64,000 nt of DNA from Bombella favorum (GCF_014048475.1 NZ_NWUS01000001.1:992001-1056000); one strand, 5' to 3'. Shown: positions 8,181-17,648, counted from the first letter of the stretch. Program-made: numbers and translations. The notes: generated from the sequence alone by a model not told the origin.

Positions 8181-8864
8181 ATGACACGCCATCCTTTGCC
8201 TGTTTTTCTGCTCGCTGCCTCTATGCTGGCTGCCGTCTCCACCGCCCGGGCGGAGCCGGGGGATCCCCTCCCGACCAGTGCCCGCCCCGCCGCACCGGCC
8301 CTTCTCATCCCCACCCTGCCTTGCCAGAAACTGGCCAGCACCCCCCTCACCTATGCCTCCACCGGCAGTGATGATTCGCTGCATGTCCATGTGCAATGCG
8401 CTATGGAGAAGGGGCCGGACGATCTCTGGCGGGCTAAGTCCTGCACATACGCCTCCAAATGGAACGGGTTTTACATGCCCCGTCACCATAAGGCGCACCC
8501 CTACCGGGAAGCTGTAGCGGCCTATATGAACCATGCCTGCTTTGCGGACAGCCAGCTAACGCCCTACTTCTCGGACGAGCAGACTGATCAACCTGATGCT
8601 GTCTCTAGTGAAGATGCGTGGTCTTCCCGTCTGATCGCCCCGTGGCGTGGAACACAGCCTGCACGTGGAATCAGCCGAGCACAGGATGAAACAGTTGGTA
8701 CCGTTTTCCTCCACAACAAGGCCGTCACGTTGAAGCTGAGCTTTACCCATGTCCCACCCGTAACAGCGGCAGAAAACAATTTGGACAAAGCCGCCCATTC
8801 TCCCAACCGCTTCCAGCCTGCCATCAGCCTAATCAATCTGGATGATGTATCCGCCTCAAAATAA
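8181..8864 (+). CDS. Secreted protein of unknown function
   Basis: A 227-residue product with a signal peptide (about 1-25: basic start, hydrophobic core, cleavage after TARA). The mature part has four Cys residues that could form disulfides (in LPCQK, VQCAM, SCTYA and HACFA) and no recognised domain. The frame is open upstream to a GTG at 8160, but the ATG at 8181 places the signal peptide at the terminus. It is convergent with alkB and ends 11 bases from it. A periplasmic location is inferred. Confidence 0.65.
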   Translation: MTRHPLPVFLLAASMLAAVSTARAEPGDPLPTSARPAAPALLIPTLPCQKLASTPLTYASTGSDDSLHVHVQCAMEKGPDDLWRAKSCTYASKWNGFYMPRHHKAHPYREAVAAYMNHACFADSQLTPYFSDEQTDQPDAVSSEDAWSSRLIAPWRGTQPARGISRAQDETVGTVFLHNKAVTLKLSFTHVPPVTAAENNLDKAAHSPNRFQPAISLINLDDVSASK

Positions 8865-8875
8865 CGAGGCGGGGG

Positions 8876-9517
8876 TCAGTCCACCACTCGGAAGGTGAGA
8901 TTATAGCGGCACTCCAATCCTGTTCCGGTCTGGGCGGAGCGAACGGGTAGGACACCATGAAAATGACTCCGGCTTGGGCCACCCCACACCACGACATCAC
9001 CATGATGTAACAGCACCTTGCGGCAGGTATCCTGCCGCTGTGCCCCGCCCCACTGGAAAAAAGCTGAAAGCCCCAGCGAGACCGACACGACCGGGGCCTC
9101 CATAATACGTTCATCACGATCCTGATGAAGCCCCATCCCAGCACCGGGTGCATAACGGTTAATCAGCCCGCATTGTGGAACGAACCCCTCATAACCAGCC
9201 GCCCGCGCCGCCCGGCCAGCCAGTGCCAGAAATAGGGACGGCAAAGCGGGCCATGGCCTGCCTGTCAGCGGGTCAGTCCGCACATAGCGATACCCTTGCC
9301 CGTCACTCACCCAACCATAATCACCACATGCTGTCATGGCAGCAGCCATCCGGCCACCACCGGCCACTCTGTAATGACGAAAAGGGGCCTGCTGCGTAAT
9401 AATCTCGACAGCATGAAGCAACGCCTGCGCTTCTGCTCGCGCAAAACCACCTAGCAATACCGCACCCGAGGACAGGCTAAGCCGCTCTCTGGTCTCCGGA
9501 AACAGATCATCCATCAA
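8876..9517 (-). CDS. alkB: DNA alkylation repair dioxygenase AlkB
   Basis: A 213-residue Fe(II)/2-oxoglutarate dioxygenase that removes alkyl groups such as 1-methyladenine and 3-methylcytosine from DNA. Iron ligands are His131 and Asp133 (LHQDRDE) and His187 (SHFHGV). The 2-oxoglutarate and fold residues Arg204 and Arg210 lie in RYNLTFR. As I recall, these positions match those of E. coli AlkB. Length is normal. It follows the small monooxygenase gene by 15 bases on the same strand, suggesting co-transcription. Confidence 0.93.
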   Translation of the reverse strand: MMDDLFPETRERLSLSSGAVLLGGFARAEAQALLHAVEIITQQAPFRHYRVAGGGRMAAAMTACGDYGWVSDGQGYRYVRTDPLTGRPWPALPSLFLALAGRAARAAGYEGFVPQCGLINRYAPGAGMGLHQDRDERIMEAPVVSVSLGLSAFFQWGGAQRQDTCRKVLLHHGDVVVWGGPSRSHFHGVLPVRSAQTGTGLECRYNLTFRVVD

Positions 9518-9532
9518 GAACGATTACCGCCT

Positions 9533-9829
9533 TTACTGCCGCTGGAAAAAGCGTATCTGCCTCGTAGTGATCTTCAGGTCCTTCAACGCCTTGGAAAATA
9601 CAGCGAAATGTGGTGCGGCCTCATGCGCCTGAAAAGCGGCACGGCCCGCATAGACCTCATGCAGAACGACAAGTCCCGGCTCATCCTCACTGCACTGTAT
9701 GGTAAATTCCAGACAGCCCGGCTCATCAGCCTTCGAATGAACGGCATCATATCGGCAGACCTCAAGGAACGCCTCCAGCGTGTCCTTCTGAGCCTCAAAC
9801 TCGGCCAAAACAACCAGTGGTTTGGACAT
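9533..9829 (-). CDS. Antibiotic biosynthesis monooxygenase (ABM)-fold protein
   Basis: A 98-residue protein with the ferredoxin-like ABM/YgiN fold pattern: an N-terminal strand (VVLAEFEAQ), a helix with SKADEPGCLEFTIQ, then VVLHEVYAGRAAFQAHEAAPHF, the usual signature ending in a helix. Members include quinol monooxygenases and heme- or polyketide-modifying enzymes, so the substrate cannot be told. It is likely to be co-transcribed with alkB downstream. Confidence 0.8.
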   Translation of the reverse strand: MSKPLVVLAEFEAQKDTLEAFLEVCRYDAVHSKADEPGCLEFTIQCSEDEPGLVVLHEVYAGRAAFQAHEAAPHFAVFSKALKDLKITTRQIRFFQRQ

Positions 9830-10021
9830 GGGACTCCTCCCTGCATGACAAACGATGACGGCTTATCCGCCTCCCCAACAGGATGGACCCACAACCGCGT
9901 TCAACGCAACTGCTCTGCCATGCAATAACAGCAAGGCACCGCCCCCCTTGCCAGAGAGAAACGAGCAAGGTCTGATGTTGGGCGAGCTTTTTTACCCCCT
10001 ATGAGGCAACAGGGATTCCCC

Positions 10022-10504
10022 ATGACTGACCAGCAGAATACCGCCGCCACCCGTTTTCTCGACAGTACGGGCATTTCTTACAAAACCTGCCAGTATGATT
10101 ACGCTCCACAGAAAGGCCATATCGGCGAACAGGCGGCCAGTGCCATCGGGGCAAAGCCTTCAGCCGTTTTCAAGACACTCGCCGTGAAAATCGACCGTAA
10201 ACAGCCTGCCTTTGCGGTTATTCCCGTAGATAAACGGGTCAATTTCAAAGCACTCGCCATCGCTCTTGGCGGCCGGAATGCCAAAATGATGCAGCCAGAT
10301 GAAGCCCATGACCGCACAGGGTTCGTCTCTGGCGGGACAACACCTTTTGGCTCTCGCCAAACTCTCCCTACAGTCATCGACCGCAGCGCCCAGAAGCACA
10401 AGACCATATGGATTAATGCCGGGGCCCGGGGTTTTCTAGCCTGTCTGACACCACAGGACGTACAGGCAGTAACGCAGGGCCTCTTTGCCAATATTGCCGA
10501 GTAA
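10022..10504 (+). CDS. ybaK: Cys-tRNA(Pro)/Cys-tRNA(Cys) deacylase YbaK
   Basis: A 160-residue YbaK/ProX-family editing enzyme that hydrolyses mischarged Cys-tRNA(Pro). Recognisable parts are the N-terminal YDYAPQKGHIGEQAA, the conserved Lys in AVFKTLAV, PVDKRVNFKALAIALG, and the Gly-rich end GFVSGGTTPFGSRQTLPTV. Length is typical. The start at ATG 10022 is chosen because it follows AGGGA; an upstream in-frame ATG at 10001 would add seven residues. It appears monocistronic. Confidence 0.92.
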   Translation: MTDQQNTAATRFLDSTGISYKTCQYDYAPQKGHIGEQAASAIGAKPSAVFKTLAVKIDRKQPAFAVIPVDKRVNFKALAIALGGRNAKMMQPDEAHDRTGFVSGGTTPFGSRQTLPTVIDRSAQKHKTIWINAGARGFLACLTPQDVQAVTQGLFANIAE

Positions 10505-10666
10505 CCGGATAAAGAACGACCTAGCCCCAGCGAAGATGACCGTTTCGTAACACTGATTTCACTAACATTTGCAGAGCCACCTCCTGTATTCTGCCTTTGC
10601 GATGCCCCCATATGGAAGGGGCCAGTCGGGCAACAGCCTGACAGAACTGGAACAAGGAAAACCAAG

Positions 10667-11113
10667 ATGATCCATGTCCCCAGAATACTGAAGCAAGTGG
10701 CCACAGGCCTCGCCCTAGCCACGCTAACCTGCGGGCTAACAGCCACCCAAGCAGAAGCACATCATCACCACAGTTTCGGCCACAGCTTTGCCAGAGGGCT
10801 GGGTTTTGGTGTTGGGTCTGGTGTTGGTTACAATACGATCGACCGCGTATTTAACGGGTTCGGCGGTAGTTACGGCGGCTATGGTGGCGGCTACAACATG
10901 CCTTATATGGCACCCAGCTACACCCCGCCGCCGCCCAGTACAAATGTCATCGTCGTCCAGCCGCCAGCAGCCCCGCCGCCTATGCCCGGCTATCCTTACC
11001 CCGTGCCCGGCTATACCCATTATCAGCCCGGTCAGGGGTATGTTTCCCAAACAGTCACCTATGTTCAGGGATATGGCTACGTCCCCTCACCTCCCCAACC
11101 AATGACCCCATAA
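10667..11113 (+). CDS. Secreted Gly/Tyr/Pro-rich small protein
   Basis: A 148-residue product with a signal peptide cleaved after AEA (about residue 31). The mature protein starts with a His-rich tract (HHHHSFGHSF), continues with a Gly-rich segment (about 44-80, SGVGYN, GGYGGGYN), then a Pro/Tyr-rich tail (about 85-148). A good ribosome site (ACAAGGA) precedes the ATG. No catalytic motif is visible. Such low-complexity proteins are often envelope-associated; the His tract could bind metal, but that is speculation. Confidence 0.65.
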   Translation: MIHVPRILKQVATGLALATLTCGLTATQAEAHHHHSFGHSFARGLGFGVGSGVGYNTIDRVFNGFGGSYGGYGGGYNMPYMAPSYTPPPPSTNVIVVQPPAAPPPMPGYPYPVPGYTHYQPGQGYVSQTVTYVQGYGYVPSPPQPMTP

Positions 11114-11261
11114 ACTAGATGGCGAAGACGGTTTTAACCTTTTATTCGGAAACCGATATTACTTGAACAACCAGTAAAAACAGGTTGATCTAGGTGGGAT
11201 AATATCTTTATGGAGGCAGAGCTTCTACAATAACACGGTAAGAAAGAGTTAATAGCCAGGG

Positions 11262-14200
11262 ATGGTCTTCTGCCGCCTCTTCATTGACCGCCCTGTGGCG
11301 ACAACATTGTTGGCGCTCGCCATCTTTCTGTCCGGGCTGATTGCTCTGCCGTTCCTCCCCATATCCACCATGCCGGATATGACGGCCACCTCCATCATGG
11401 TCATCGCCAATCAGCCGGGGGCGGACCCGCAACAAATGGCAACCTCTGTCTCTACCCCTCTAGAGCGGCGGCTGGCAGCCATTGCGGACATCCAGACACT
11501 GGAATCCGTCACCAATAGCGGGCAGACCTCTATCTTTCTGGACTTCTCTTCTTCCCGGGATATCAATGGTGCCTTACGGGACGTTCAGGCAGCCTTACAT
11601 GCTGCCCGGAGCGACCTACCAACCAGCACGCTGGCCGCCGATCCACAGGCCTTCAAGCTGGATGGCGACAAGCCGATCTATCTGCTCCATCTAACATCAG
11701 ACCAACTTCCTAGAGCGCAGCTTTATGACCTTGCCACCATCAGGGTCCGCCCTGTTCTCGCCCAGATAGCCGGTGTGGGACGGGTCGAGCTGTTCGGTGC
11801 CTCCAACCCCGCTGTCCGAGTCGAGCTGAACCCTTACCCGCTCTACCGCTGGGGCCTAAACCCCGAAGATATCCGCTCTGCTCTGGCCTCGGCTAATGCC
11901 TTCACACCCAAAGGGTTTATTAACTCGGGCAATCAGCGCATCCAGCTACAGACCAATGATCAGGCTATTGATGCGGCTCATTATAAGGACCTCATTGTCG
12001 CCTATCGTAATGGGCAAAACCCCATCTACCTAAAAGACATCTCCACCGTGCGAGATGATGTGCAAGATGTCTACCAAAACAGCACATTAAACGGGAAAAC
12101 GGCCATTACTATTGCTGTCATTCCACAGCCACATGCCAATGCGGTGGAAATCGTGAATGACATCGTAAAGCGTATTCCCCGGCTCCAGCAGGCCCTCCCC
12201 GCCAGTGCGGAACTCCGTACAGGGCTGGACTTGTCCCTGACCATTCGGGCCTCCCTGATAGATGCTAAACAGACTCTAGTCATTTCCATCTTTCTGGTCG
12301 TGCTGGTCATTGCCCTATTCTTCCGCCATCCAGCCAGCACACTCATCCCGGCCATTACAATCCCCATCGCCCTTGCCGGGACGCTGACAGTTATGGCGTG
12401 GTTCAGTTTCTCGCTGGATATCCTCTCTCTCATGGCCCTGACCATTGCGGTTGGCTTTGTCATTGATGATGCCATCGTCGTGCTGGAAAACATCGCCCGG
12501 CATATGGAAAATGGCATGGACCGCTATCAGGCCAGTATTCACGGCACCTCGGAGATTGCCTTCACTATCGTCTCCATCAGCCTATCCCTCATCGCCGTTT
12601 TTATACCCCTGCTCAGCATTCCCGGCACGCTTGGTTCCGCCCTGCATGAATTCGCCCTGACGATGGCCGCAACCATCACCATCTCCATGGTTCTATCCCT
12701 CACCCTGACACCCATGCTCTGCGCCCACTTCCTTACGATAGAACCAGCAGGCAGCACCCCAAGAGCCCCACACAGGCCCTGCTATTCTCTTTTGGAAGAC
12801 CCTGTCGCATGGGCTCTCTACGGAGGGAGGCGAACCATCCAGGCTGTGGAAGCAGGCCTTGCCCGCCTTACCTCACTCTACGACCATTCAATGCATTGGA
12901 GCCTGCGCCACCCTCGGCTTATCGGGCTAACCCTACCAGGCAGCTTCCTGCTTATGGTCGGCATAATCGCCATCATGCCCAAAACTGCCATTCCCCGCAT
13001 GGACCTTGCCATTCTTCAGGGCAGTATTAATGGCGAGCCAAGCCTCTCCTTCAAAGCCCTGACCCGCAGGATGCATCAGGTAGAATCCATCATCCAAAAG
13101 GACCCAGCCGTCCAGACAGTCGTGACCTTCAACCGCACCAGCTATACAGGCCGCATCTTCGTCACCCTCAAGGATAAAAGCCTGCGTGACAGCATCCCCG
13201 TTGTACTGGCACGGCTGCGAAAAGCCATTCCCCAACAGGCGGGAGCGGAGGCCTTTTTTTGGGCACTGAACAATGGTCGGCAAGGTGGGGGGGACAGTAA
13301 TACCACCGGCAATTACCGTTATGTCCTCCAGAGCGACAGCAACGGCCCCCTTTATGCCACCATCCCCCCCCTAGTGGCACAGCTGCGGGCTAGCGGAAAA
13401 TTCCGCAACCTCTCCACCGATGCGGAGGATTTGAGCTTTTTTGCCAATATTCTCATCCATCGCGACCTCGAGGCTCGCTACAGCATCACACCCCAACTTG
13501 TGCAAAATGCTCTCTTTGACGCCTATGGGCAGAGCATTGTCTCCACCATCCACCTCCCTCTAACCAATCACCGGGTCGTCATGGTGGTCGCTGAGCCATT
13601 CCGTGAATATCCCAACATGTTACATCATCTCTGGCTTTCTACCTCTGCTGGAACGGCAGCAGGAGGTATTGCCTCCAACCTCATCCGTGTTCGGTCCAAG
13701 GGGACACTCAGCACGCAAGCATCCCTTGCACGGGATTCCGTCACCAACTCACTCGCCAACAAACTATCGGGCAATAGCTCAAACGGTGCCGCCGTGTCCT
13801 CGGCACGAGAAACGATGATCCCGCTGGATAATGTCGCCAGCATTGTCAAAACACCTATGCCCCTGAGCATTACCCACCATAACGGCTATTACGCTACAAC
13901 ACTCTCCTTCGATCTGGCGGAAGGCACCAGCTATGACGATGCCATTACGCTGATACACAGGGCCTTGGTCAATCTGCACGCATCAGACCAAATTCATGGG
14001 GAATTCACAGGGACAACCGGCGAGACAACCGACCTGATGCTCAACGCACTGCTCGCCTTTCTGGCGGCTGTTGCCATTATGTACATCACTCTCGGCATCC
14101 TCTATGAAAGCCTCCTCCACCCGCTCACCATTCTTTCCACACTGCCATCCGCTGGTGTCGGTGGCGTGCTGGGCCTCTGGATTTCTGGAGAGCAATTCAG

Positions 14201-14576
14201 CCTTGTGGCCATCATCGGCGTCATCCTGCTGACAGGGCTGGTCAAGAAAAATGCCATTCTGGTGATCGACTTCGCCCTATACATCCGTCAGCATCACCCG
14301 GACATGACAGCAGAAGAAACCATCCGCCATGCCTCCGTCACACGCTTCCGCCCTATCCTAATGACAACACTGGCCGCAGCCCTCGGCGGCATCCCACTGC
14401 TGATGAGCCAAGGCTATGGCTGCGAATTGCGCCACCCGCTCGGCGTGGCCATTCTGGGCGGGATGGCTGTCAGCCAGCTCCTTACTTTCTACACCACACC
14501 AACAGTCTATCTCCTGCTGGAAGGGCTGAAACACCGCAGCCTAACACTAATAGGCAGAATGCGGGCTGCTCTATAA
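11262..14576 (+). CDS. RND-family efflux permease (HAE1 type)
   Basis: A 1104-residue inner-membrane proton-driven exporter of the AcrB/MdtB-MdtC class. TM1 is near 12-31. The paired Asp402-Asp403 in GFVIDDAIVVLEN (TM4) and Lys in GLVKKNAILVIDFAL (TM10) form the proton relay. Two large periplasmic loops lie at about 35-335 and 560-900. It is somewhat longer than the usual 1030-1050 residues: a Ser/Gly/Asn-rich insertion at about 790-850 in the second periplasmic half accounts for part of this. No membrane-fusion protein or outer-membrane channel gene lies on either side, so partners must be elsewhere. The substrate is unknown. Confidence 0.92.
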   Translation: MVFCRLFIDRPVATTLLALAIFLSGLIALPFLPISTMPDMTATSIMVIANQPGADPQQMATSVSTPLERRLAAIADIQTLESVTNSGQTSIFLDFSSSRDINGALRDVQAALHAARSDLPTSTLAADPQAFKLDGDKPIYLLHLTSDQLPRAQLYDLATIRVRPVLAQIAGVGRVELFGASNPAVRVELNPYPLYRWGLNPEDIRSALASANAFTPKGFINSGNQRIQLQTNDQAIDAAHYKDLIVAYRNGQNPIYLKDISTVRDDVQDVYQNSTLNGKTAITIAVIPQPHANAVEIVNDIVKRIPRLQQALPASAELRTGLDLSLTIRASLIDAKQTLVISIFLVVLVIALFFRHPASTLIPAITIPIALAGTLTVMAWFSFSLDILSLMALTIAVGFVIDDAIVVLENIARHMENGMDRYQASIHGTSEIAFTIVSISLSLIAVFIPLLSIPGTLGSALHEFALTMAATITISMVLSLTLTPMLCAHFLTIEPAGSTPRAPHRPCYSLLEDPVAWALYGGRRTIQAVEAGLARLTSLYDHSMHWSLRHPRLIGLTLPGSFLLMVGIIAIMPKTAIPRMDLAILQGSINGEPSLSFKALTRRMHQVESIIQKDPAVQTVVTFNRTSYTGRIFVTLKDKSLRDSIPVVLARLRKAIPQQAGAEAFFWALNNGRQGGGDSNTTGNYRYVLQSDSNGPLYATIPPLVAQLRASGKFRNLSTDAEDLSFFANILIHRDLEARYSITPQLVQNALFDAYGQSIVSTIHLPLTNHRVVMVVAEPFREYPNMLHHLWLSTSAGTAAGGIASNLIRVRSKGTLSTQASLARDSVTNSLANKLSGNSSNGAAVSSARETMIPLDNVASIVKTPMPLSITHHNGYYATTLSFDLAEGTSYDDAITLIHRALVNLHASDQIHGEFTGTTGETTDLMLNALLAFLAAVAIMYITLGILYESLLHPLTILSTLPSAGVGGVLGLWISGEQFSLVAIIGVILLTGLVKKNAILVIDFALYIRQHHPDMTAEETIRHASVTRFRPILMTTLAAALGGIPLLMSQGYGCELRHPLGVAILGGMAVSQLLTFYTTPTVYLLLEGLKHRSLTLIGRMRAAL

Positions 14577-14689
14577 GCCGCCTCTTATAAGCTCAACAGG
14601 GGAAAACGGTCAGACAGGCTATGATGGGGCCGATTGCACCGCCCTGCTGCTCTTCCTATAAATGGAGGCCCTGAGGAGGAGGCCCGCCC

Positions 14690-15364
14690 ATGACCCAGAA
14701 ACACGATGCCAACCCGGCCCATTCATCCCTTGATGATGGAGATTCCCTGCTGCCCCGTCCGACCCGCCGTACGGTTCTGACAGCCGGTTCTCTTGCTCTG
14801 GGTGGTGCTGGTGCCTGCACATTGGCTGTGCCATTTCTGGACAGTCTCCGCCGCACACAAGCAAGCTCTGCTGCCAGCACGCACGAACAGACCGTCATGG
14901 ATGTTTCCGTGCAAGACCTAGAGCCCGGCGCACATAAGGTCGTTGTCTGGCAGGGGATGCCTGTAGCCATCCAACACCGCACGCCGGAAATGATTCGTGC
15001 GCTGGAGGACCCCGCCCTCCTTGCCCAGCTACTGGACCCGCAATCCCGCATACGGCAGCAACCCCGTGAGGCCGAAAATACCCACCGGTCCCTCCGGCCA
15101 GACTATGGCGTGTATGTTACCATCTGCACCCATCTGGGCTGCGTGCCAGACTACCAGAACATCGCCAGCCTGCCCGCTTCTGGCGGGTTCTTTTGCCCCT
15201 GCCACGGGTCGCAATTTGATGGAGCGGGCCGTGTCCTTCGCAACATGCCTGCCCCCTACAACCTGCCGGTCCCTCCGCTCCATTTCGTGGATGACCATAC
15301 GATCCGACTGGGTGAGAGCCCACTCTCACCCCATTATAGCATGAACAGCATCCAGCAGCTCTAA
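14690..15364 (+). CDS. petA: Ubiquinol-cytochrome c reductase Rieske iron-sulfur subunit
   Basis: A 224-residue Rieske protein of the bc1 complex. The N terminus carries a Tat-like anchor (RRTVLTAGSLALGGAG, about 25-41) that serves as the membrane helix. The 2Fe-2S cluster boxes CTHLGC and CPCHGS are both present (about 145-180), with the downstream Pro-rich loop APYNLPVPPL. It transfers electrons from ubiquinol to cytochrome c1. It is followed at 15 bases by petB, then petC, forming one operon. Confidence 0.95.
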   Translation: MTQKHDANPAHSSLDDGDSLLPRPTRRTVLTAGSLALGGAGACTLAVPFLDSLRRTQASSAASTHEQTVMDVSVQDLEPGAHKVVVWQGMPVAIQHRTPEMIRALEDPALLAQLLDPQSRIRQQPREAENTHRSLRPDYGVYVTICTHLGCVPDYQNIASLPASGGFFCPCHGSQFDGAGRVLRNMPAPYNLPVPPLHFVDDHTIRLGESPLSPHYSMNSIQQL

Positions 15365-15379
15365 GGGACAGTCCGCACC

Positions 15380-16576
15380 ATGAAAGACAGCACACCCCCG
15401 ACCGGCCACTGGCTCGACTCTCGCCTGCCCTTCCTGCGGCCTTTCTGCCAGCATATGGCCCGCTTCCCCATGCCACCGGTCAATCTGCTTTGGACGATTG
15501 GTGCCTGCCTAATGGTCGCCTTCGGGCTGATGTTCGTTAGCGGGCTGTTCCTGTCCCTACATTATCAGCCTGATCTCTCTCTGGCCTTTGACAGTGTAGA
15601 AGCCATAGAACGGCGGGTTCCCTCCGGCTGGCTCATCCGCAGCATCCATACAGGCGGTGTCAGCCTGTTGTTTGCTGCGCTCTATATCCATGTCGGACGG
15701 GGCCTCTGGTACGGATCTTACAAAGCCCCACGAGAAATAGTCTGGCTCTCCGGCTTGTTCCTGATGCTTCTATTCATGACAACCGCCTTTGCAGGCTATG
15801 TGCTGCCATGGGGGCAAATGTCCTATTGGGGGGCTACCGTCATCACCCATGCCGTGGAGGCCATACCGGGCATCGGGCACGGGCTGCTCGTCTATCTGCT
15901 GGGAGAAGATACTCTGGGCGGGGTGGCTCTGCACCGCTTCTTCATCCTGCATTTCACGCTTGGCTTCATCATCGCTGCGATAGTCGGTCTCCATATACTC
16001 TGCCTACATGGTACAGGCTCCAGCAATCCTACGCTGGACAGTCCCCATCCGGATCGCACGACCCGCCCCTTTGCCCCGTTTTATGTGACGAAGGATTGTT
16101 TAGCTGTCTGCGTATTCCTAGCTATTTTTACCGTGCTAATTTTCTTCCTGCCGGGGCTGCTCAGCAAGCTGGATAACATCATCCCAGCCAACCCTCTCAA
16201 AACACCAGCGGACATAACACCAGAATGGTATCTAGCCCCGTGGTTTGCCATGCTGCGGGCTATTCCCTCCCGCCTCGGGGGGCTGATTGCGGCGGCCTCC
16301 AGCCTTCTGGTCCTCTTCCTCCTACCGTGGTTGGACCGGTCCCCCCGCCATAATGCAACCTACCGTCCGCTCGTCCGGCTCGGTATGGGGTTCTTCTTTA
16401 TCGCCTTCATCACCCTCATTCTGGCAGGGATGCACGGGGCCACACCTCTCTGGGTCTGGCTCAGCCGAGGGGCCATGTTGGTGTGGTTTCTCACTTTTCT
16501 GGTACTGCTCCCTCTGGTTGCCTACAGGGAACGACAGGCCGCCGGTAACGCCCCCACACAGGGAGAGACACCATGA
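15380..16576 (+). CDS. petB: Ubiquinol-cytochrome c reductase cytochrome b subunit
   Basis: A 398-residue polytopic membrane protein of the bc1 complex. Paired His ligands for two b-type hemes lie in helices B and D (SIHTGGVSLLFAALYIHVGR and HRFFILHFTLGFIIAAIVGLH regions). The quinol-oxidation site motif appears as TPAD-ITPEWYLAPWFAMLRAIP, a variant of the PEWY loop. Its stop overlaps the petC start. Length fits the family. Confidence 0.95.
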   Translation: MKDSTPPTGHWLDSRLPFLRPFCQHMARFPMPPVNLLWTIGACLMVAFGLMFVSGLFLSLHYQPDLSLAFDSVEAIERRVPSGWLIRSIHTGGVSLLFAALYIHVGRGLWYGSYKAPREIVWLSGLFLMLLFMTTAFAGYVLPWGQMSYWGATVITHAVEAIPGIGHGLLVYLLGEDTLGGVALHRFFILHFTLGFIIAAIVGLHILCLHGTGSSNPTLDSPHPDRTTRPFAPFYVTKDCLAVCVFLAIFTVLIFFLPGLLSKLDNIIPANPLKTPADITPEWYLAPWFAMLRAIPSRLGGLIAAASSLLVLFLLPWLDRSPRHNATYRPLVRLGMGFFFIAFITLILAGMHGATPLWVWLSRGAMLVWFLTFLVLLPLVAYRERQAAGNAPTQGETP

Positions 16577-17313
16577 TGCGCTCGTGCTTCCACCCAACGG
16601 GCATGGTCTTTCTAGCCGCCCTATCCCTAACCAGCATCTCCACCACGGCCAGAGCGAACAGCCCTGCCCCAGTGCAGGCACCCGCTACACAGGCGGCGGC
16701 TCCCACAGCGGACCCTCTGCCTACCATGCGCCCAGAAGAACGAGGGTTGATGATCTTCCAGCAGGTATGCAGCTCCTGCCACAGCATGGAACGAGCCCAT
16801 TATGGAGACATGATTGGCCTTCAACCCTCCGTTACGGCTCTACAGCACTGGGCACAGCAGCGTCATGCAGGGCTGGAAAGCCCTATCGCCTCTCCCTATC
16901 CCAGCGTCGCCGTGGGCAAGGCCAATAATGGCGGAGACTATCCGCCAGACCTCTCCCACATTGCCCGGACCATCCGGGGTGGGCCGAATTATATCCGCCA
17001 GATGCTGGCAGGCTACCGCCCTACCCCACCCGGCGTAACACTCGCCCCGAACACCTATTACAATCCCATAGCCTTAACACATCACCACAAATTCAAGATG
17101 CGCCCACCGTTGCATGAAGGAATGATCACCTTTCCCGATGGGACACAGGCCACCATTCCCCAGATGGCCAGCGATGTAACGGCCTTCCTCCAATGGGCAG
17201 ATGATTCCCATCGCCGTACCCGCCAGTTCATCGGCACGGCAGTGCTGCTCTATCTTACCCTGCTTGGCGGGGTGCTTCTCGCCCTATGGCGGCTTCTAAA
17301 ACGGACTGCCTGA
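16573..17313 (+). CDS. petC: Ubiquinol-cytochrome c reductase cytochrome c1 subunit
   Basis: A 246-residue cytochrome c1. The signal peptide (about 1-28) ends in TARA. The heme c motif CSSCH sits at about 66-70, followed by SMERAHYGD, as in other c1 proteins. The axial Met is likely in KFKMRPPLHEGMI (about 174-186). A C-terminal helix (about 217-237) anchors it in the inner membrane. It is the last gene of petABC and is followed by a strong terminator. No cytochrome c oxidase genes are present in the window. Confidence 0.95.
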   Translation: MMRSCFHPTGMVFLAALSLTSISTTARANSPAPVQAPATQAAAPTADPLPTMRPEERGLMIFQQVCSSCHSMERAHYGDMIGLQPSVTALQHWAQQRHAGLESPIASPYPSVAVGKANNGGDYPPDLSHIARTIRGGPNYIRQMLAGYRPTPPGVTLAPNTYYNPIALTHHHKFKMRPPLHEGMITFPDGTQATIPQMASDVTAFLQWADDSHRRTRQFIGTAVLLYLTLLGGVLLALWRLLKRTA

Positions 17314-17320
17314 AACAGAA

Positions 17321-17359
17321 GAAACCCCGCCGGGAACTCCTCAGGCGGGGTTTCTTTAA
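17321..17359 (+). terminator. Intrinsic terminator after petABC
   Basis: GAAACCCCGCC at 17321-17331 pairs perfectly with GGCGGGGTTTC at 17344-17354, and the hairpin is followed by a T-rich tail. Confidence 0.85.
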
Positions 17360-17390
17360 ATTTCAAGGGAAATAGTTTTCTTATATCAAC

Positions 17391-17648
17391 CTATAGGCGC
17401 CTCCCCAGCCCGAATGCGAAAAAACGCCTAACCCAGCCTGCGCCGGACGACCAAGGACGGGTGAAAAAAACATACTCAAAACCAGAATGACCACATTTTT
17501 TACACCGTATCACTTTGGGCATAAGCACATCTGACGGCTGATGTGACACATAAACAGCCCCACAGGATGTGCAGACCTGCTTCATGTACCTGTCAGGCGT
17601 ATAAACCACCATACGAGCGTCTCCCTCCACAACAGACCATGCCCTCAT
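17391..17648 (-). CDS. Small zinc-ribbon protein, unknown
   Basis: An 85-residue protein with two Cys pairs, CTSCG (about 26-30) and CKKCG (about 49-53), spaced as in a zinc ribbon. The C-terminal end is Arg-rich (RRFFAFGLGRRL). Family and function are not recognised. It lies between the petABC terminator and an aldo/keto reductase gene. The spaced Cys pairs argue that it is real. Confidence 0.5.
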   Translation of the reverse strand: MRAWSVVEGDARMVVYTPDRYMKQVCTSCGAVYVSHQPSDVLMPKVIRCKKCGHSGFEYVFFTRPWSSGAGWVRRFFAFGLGRRL

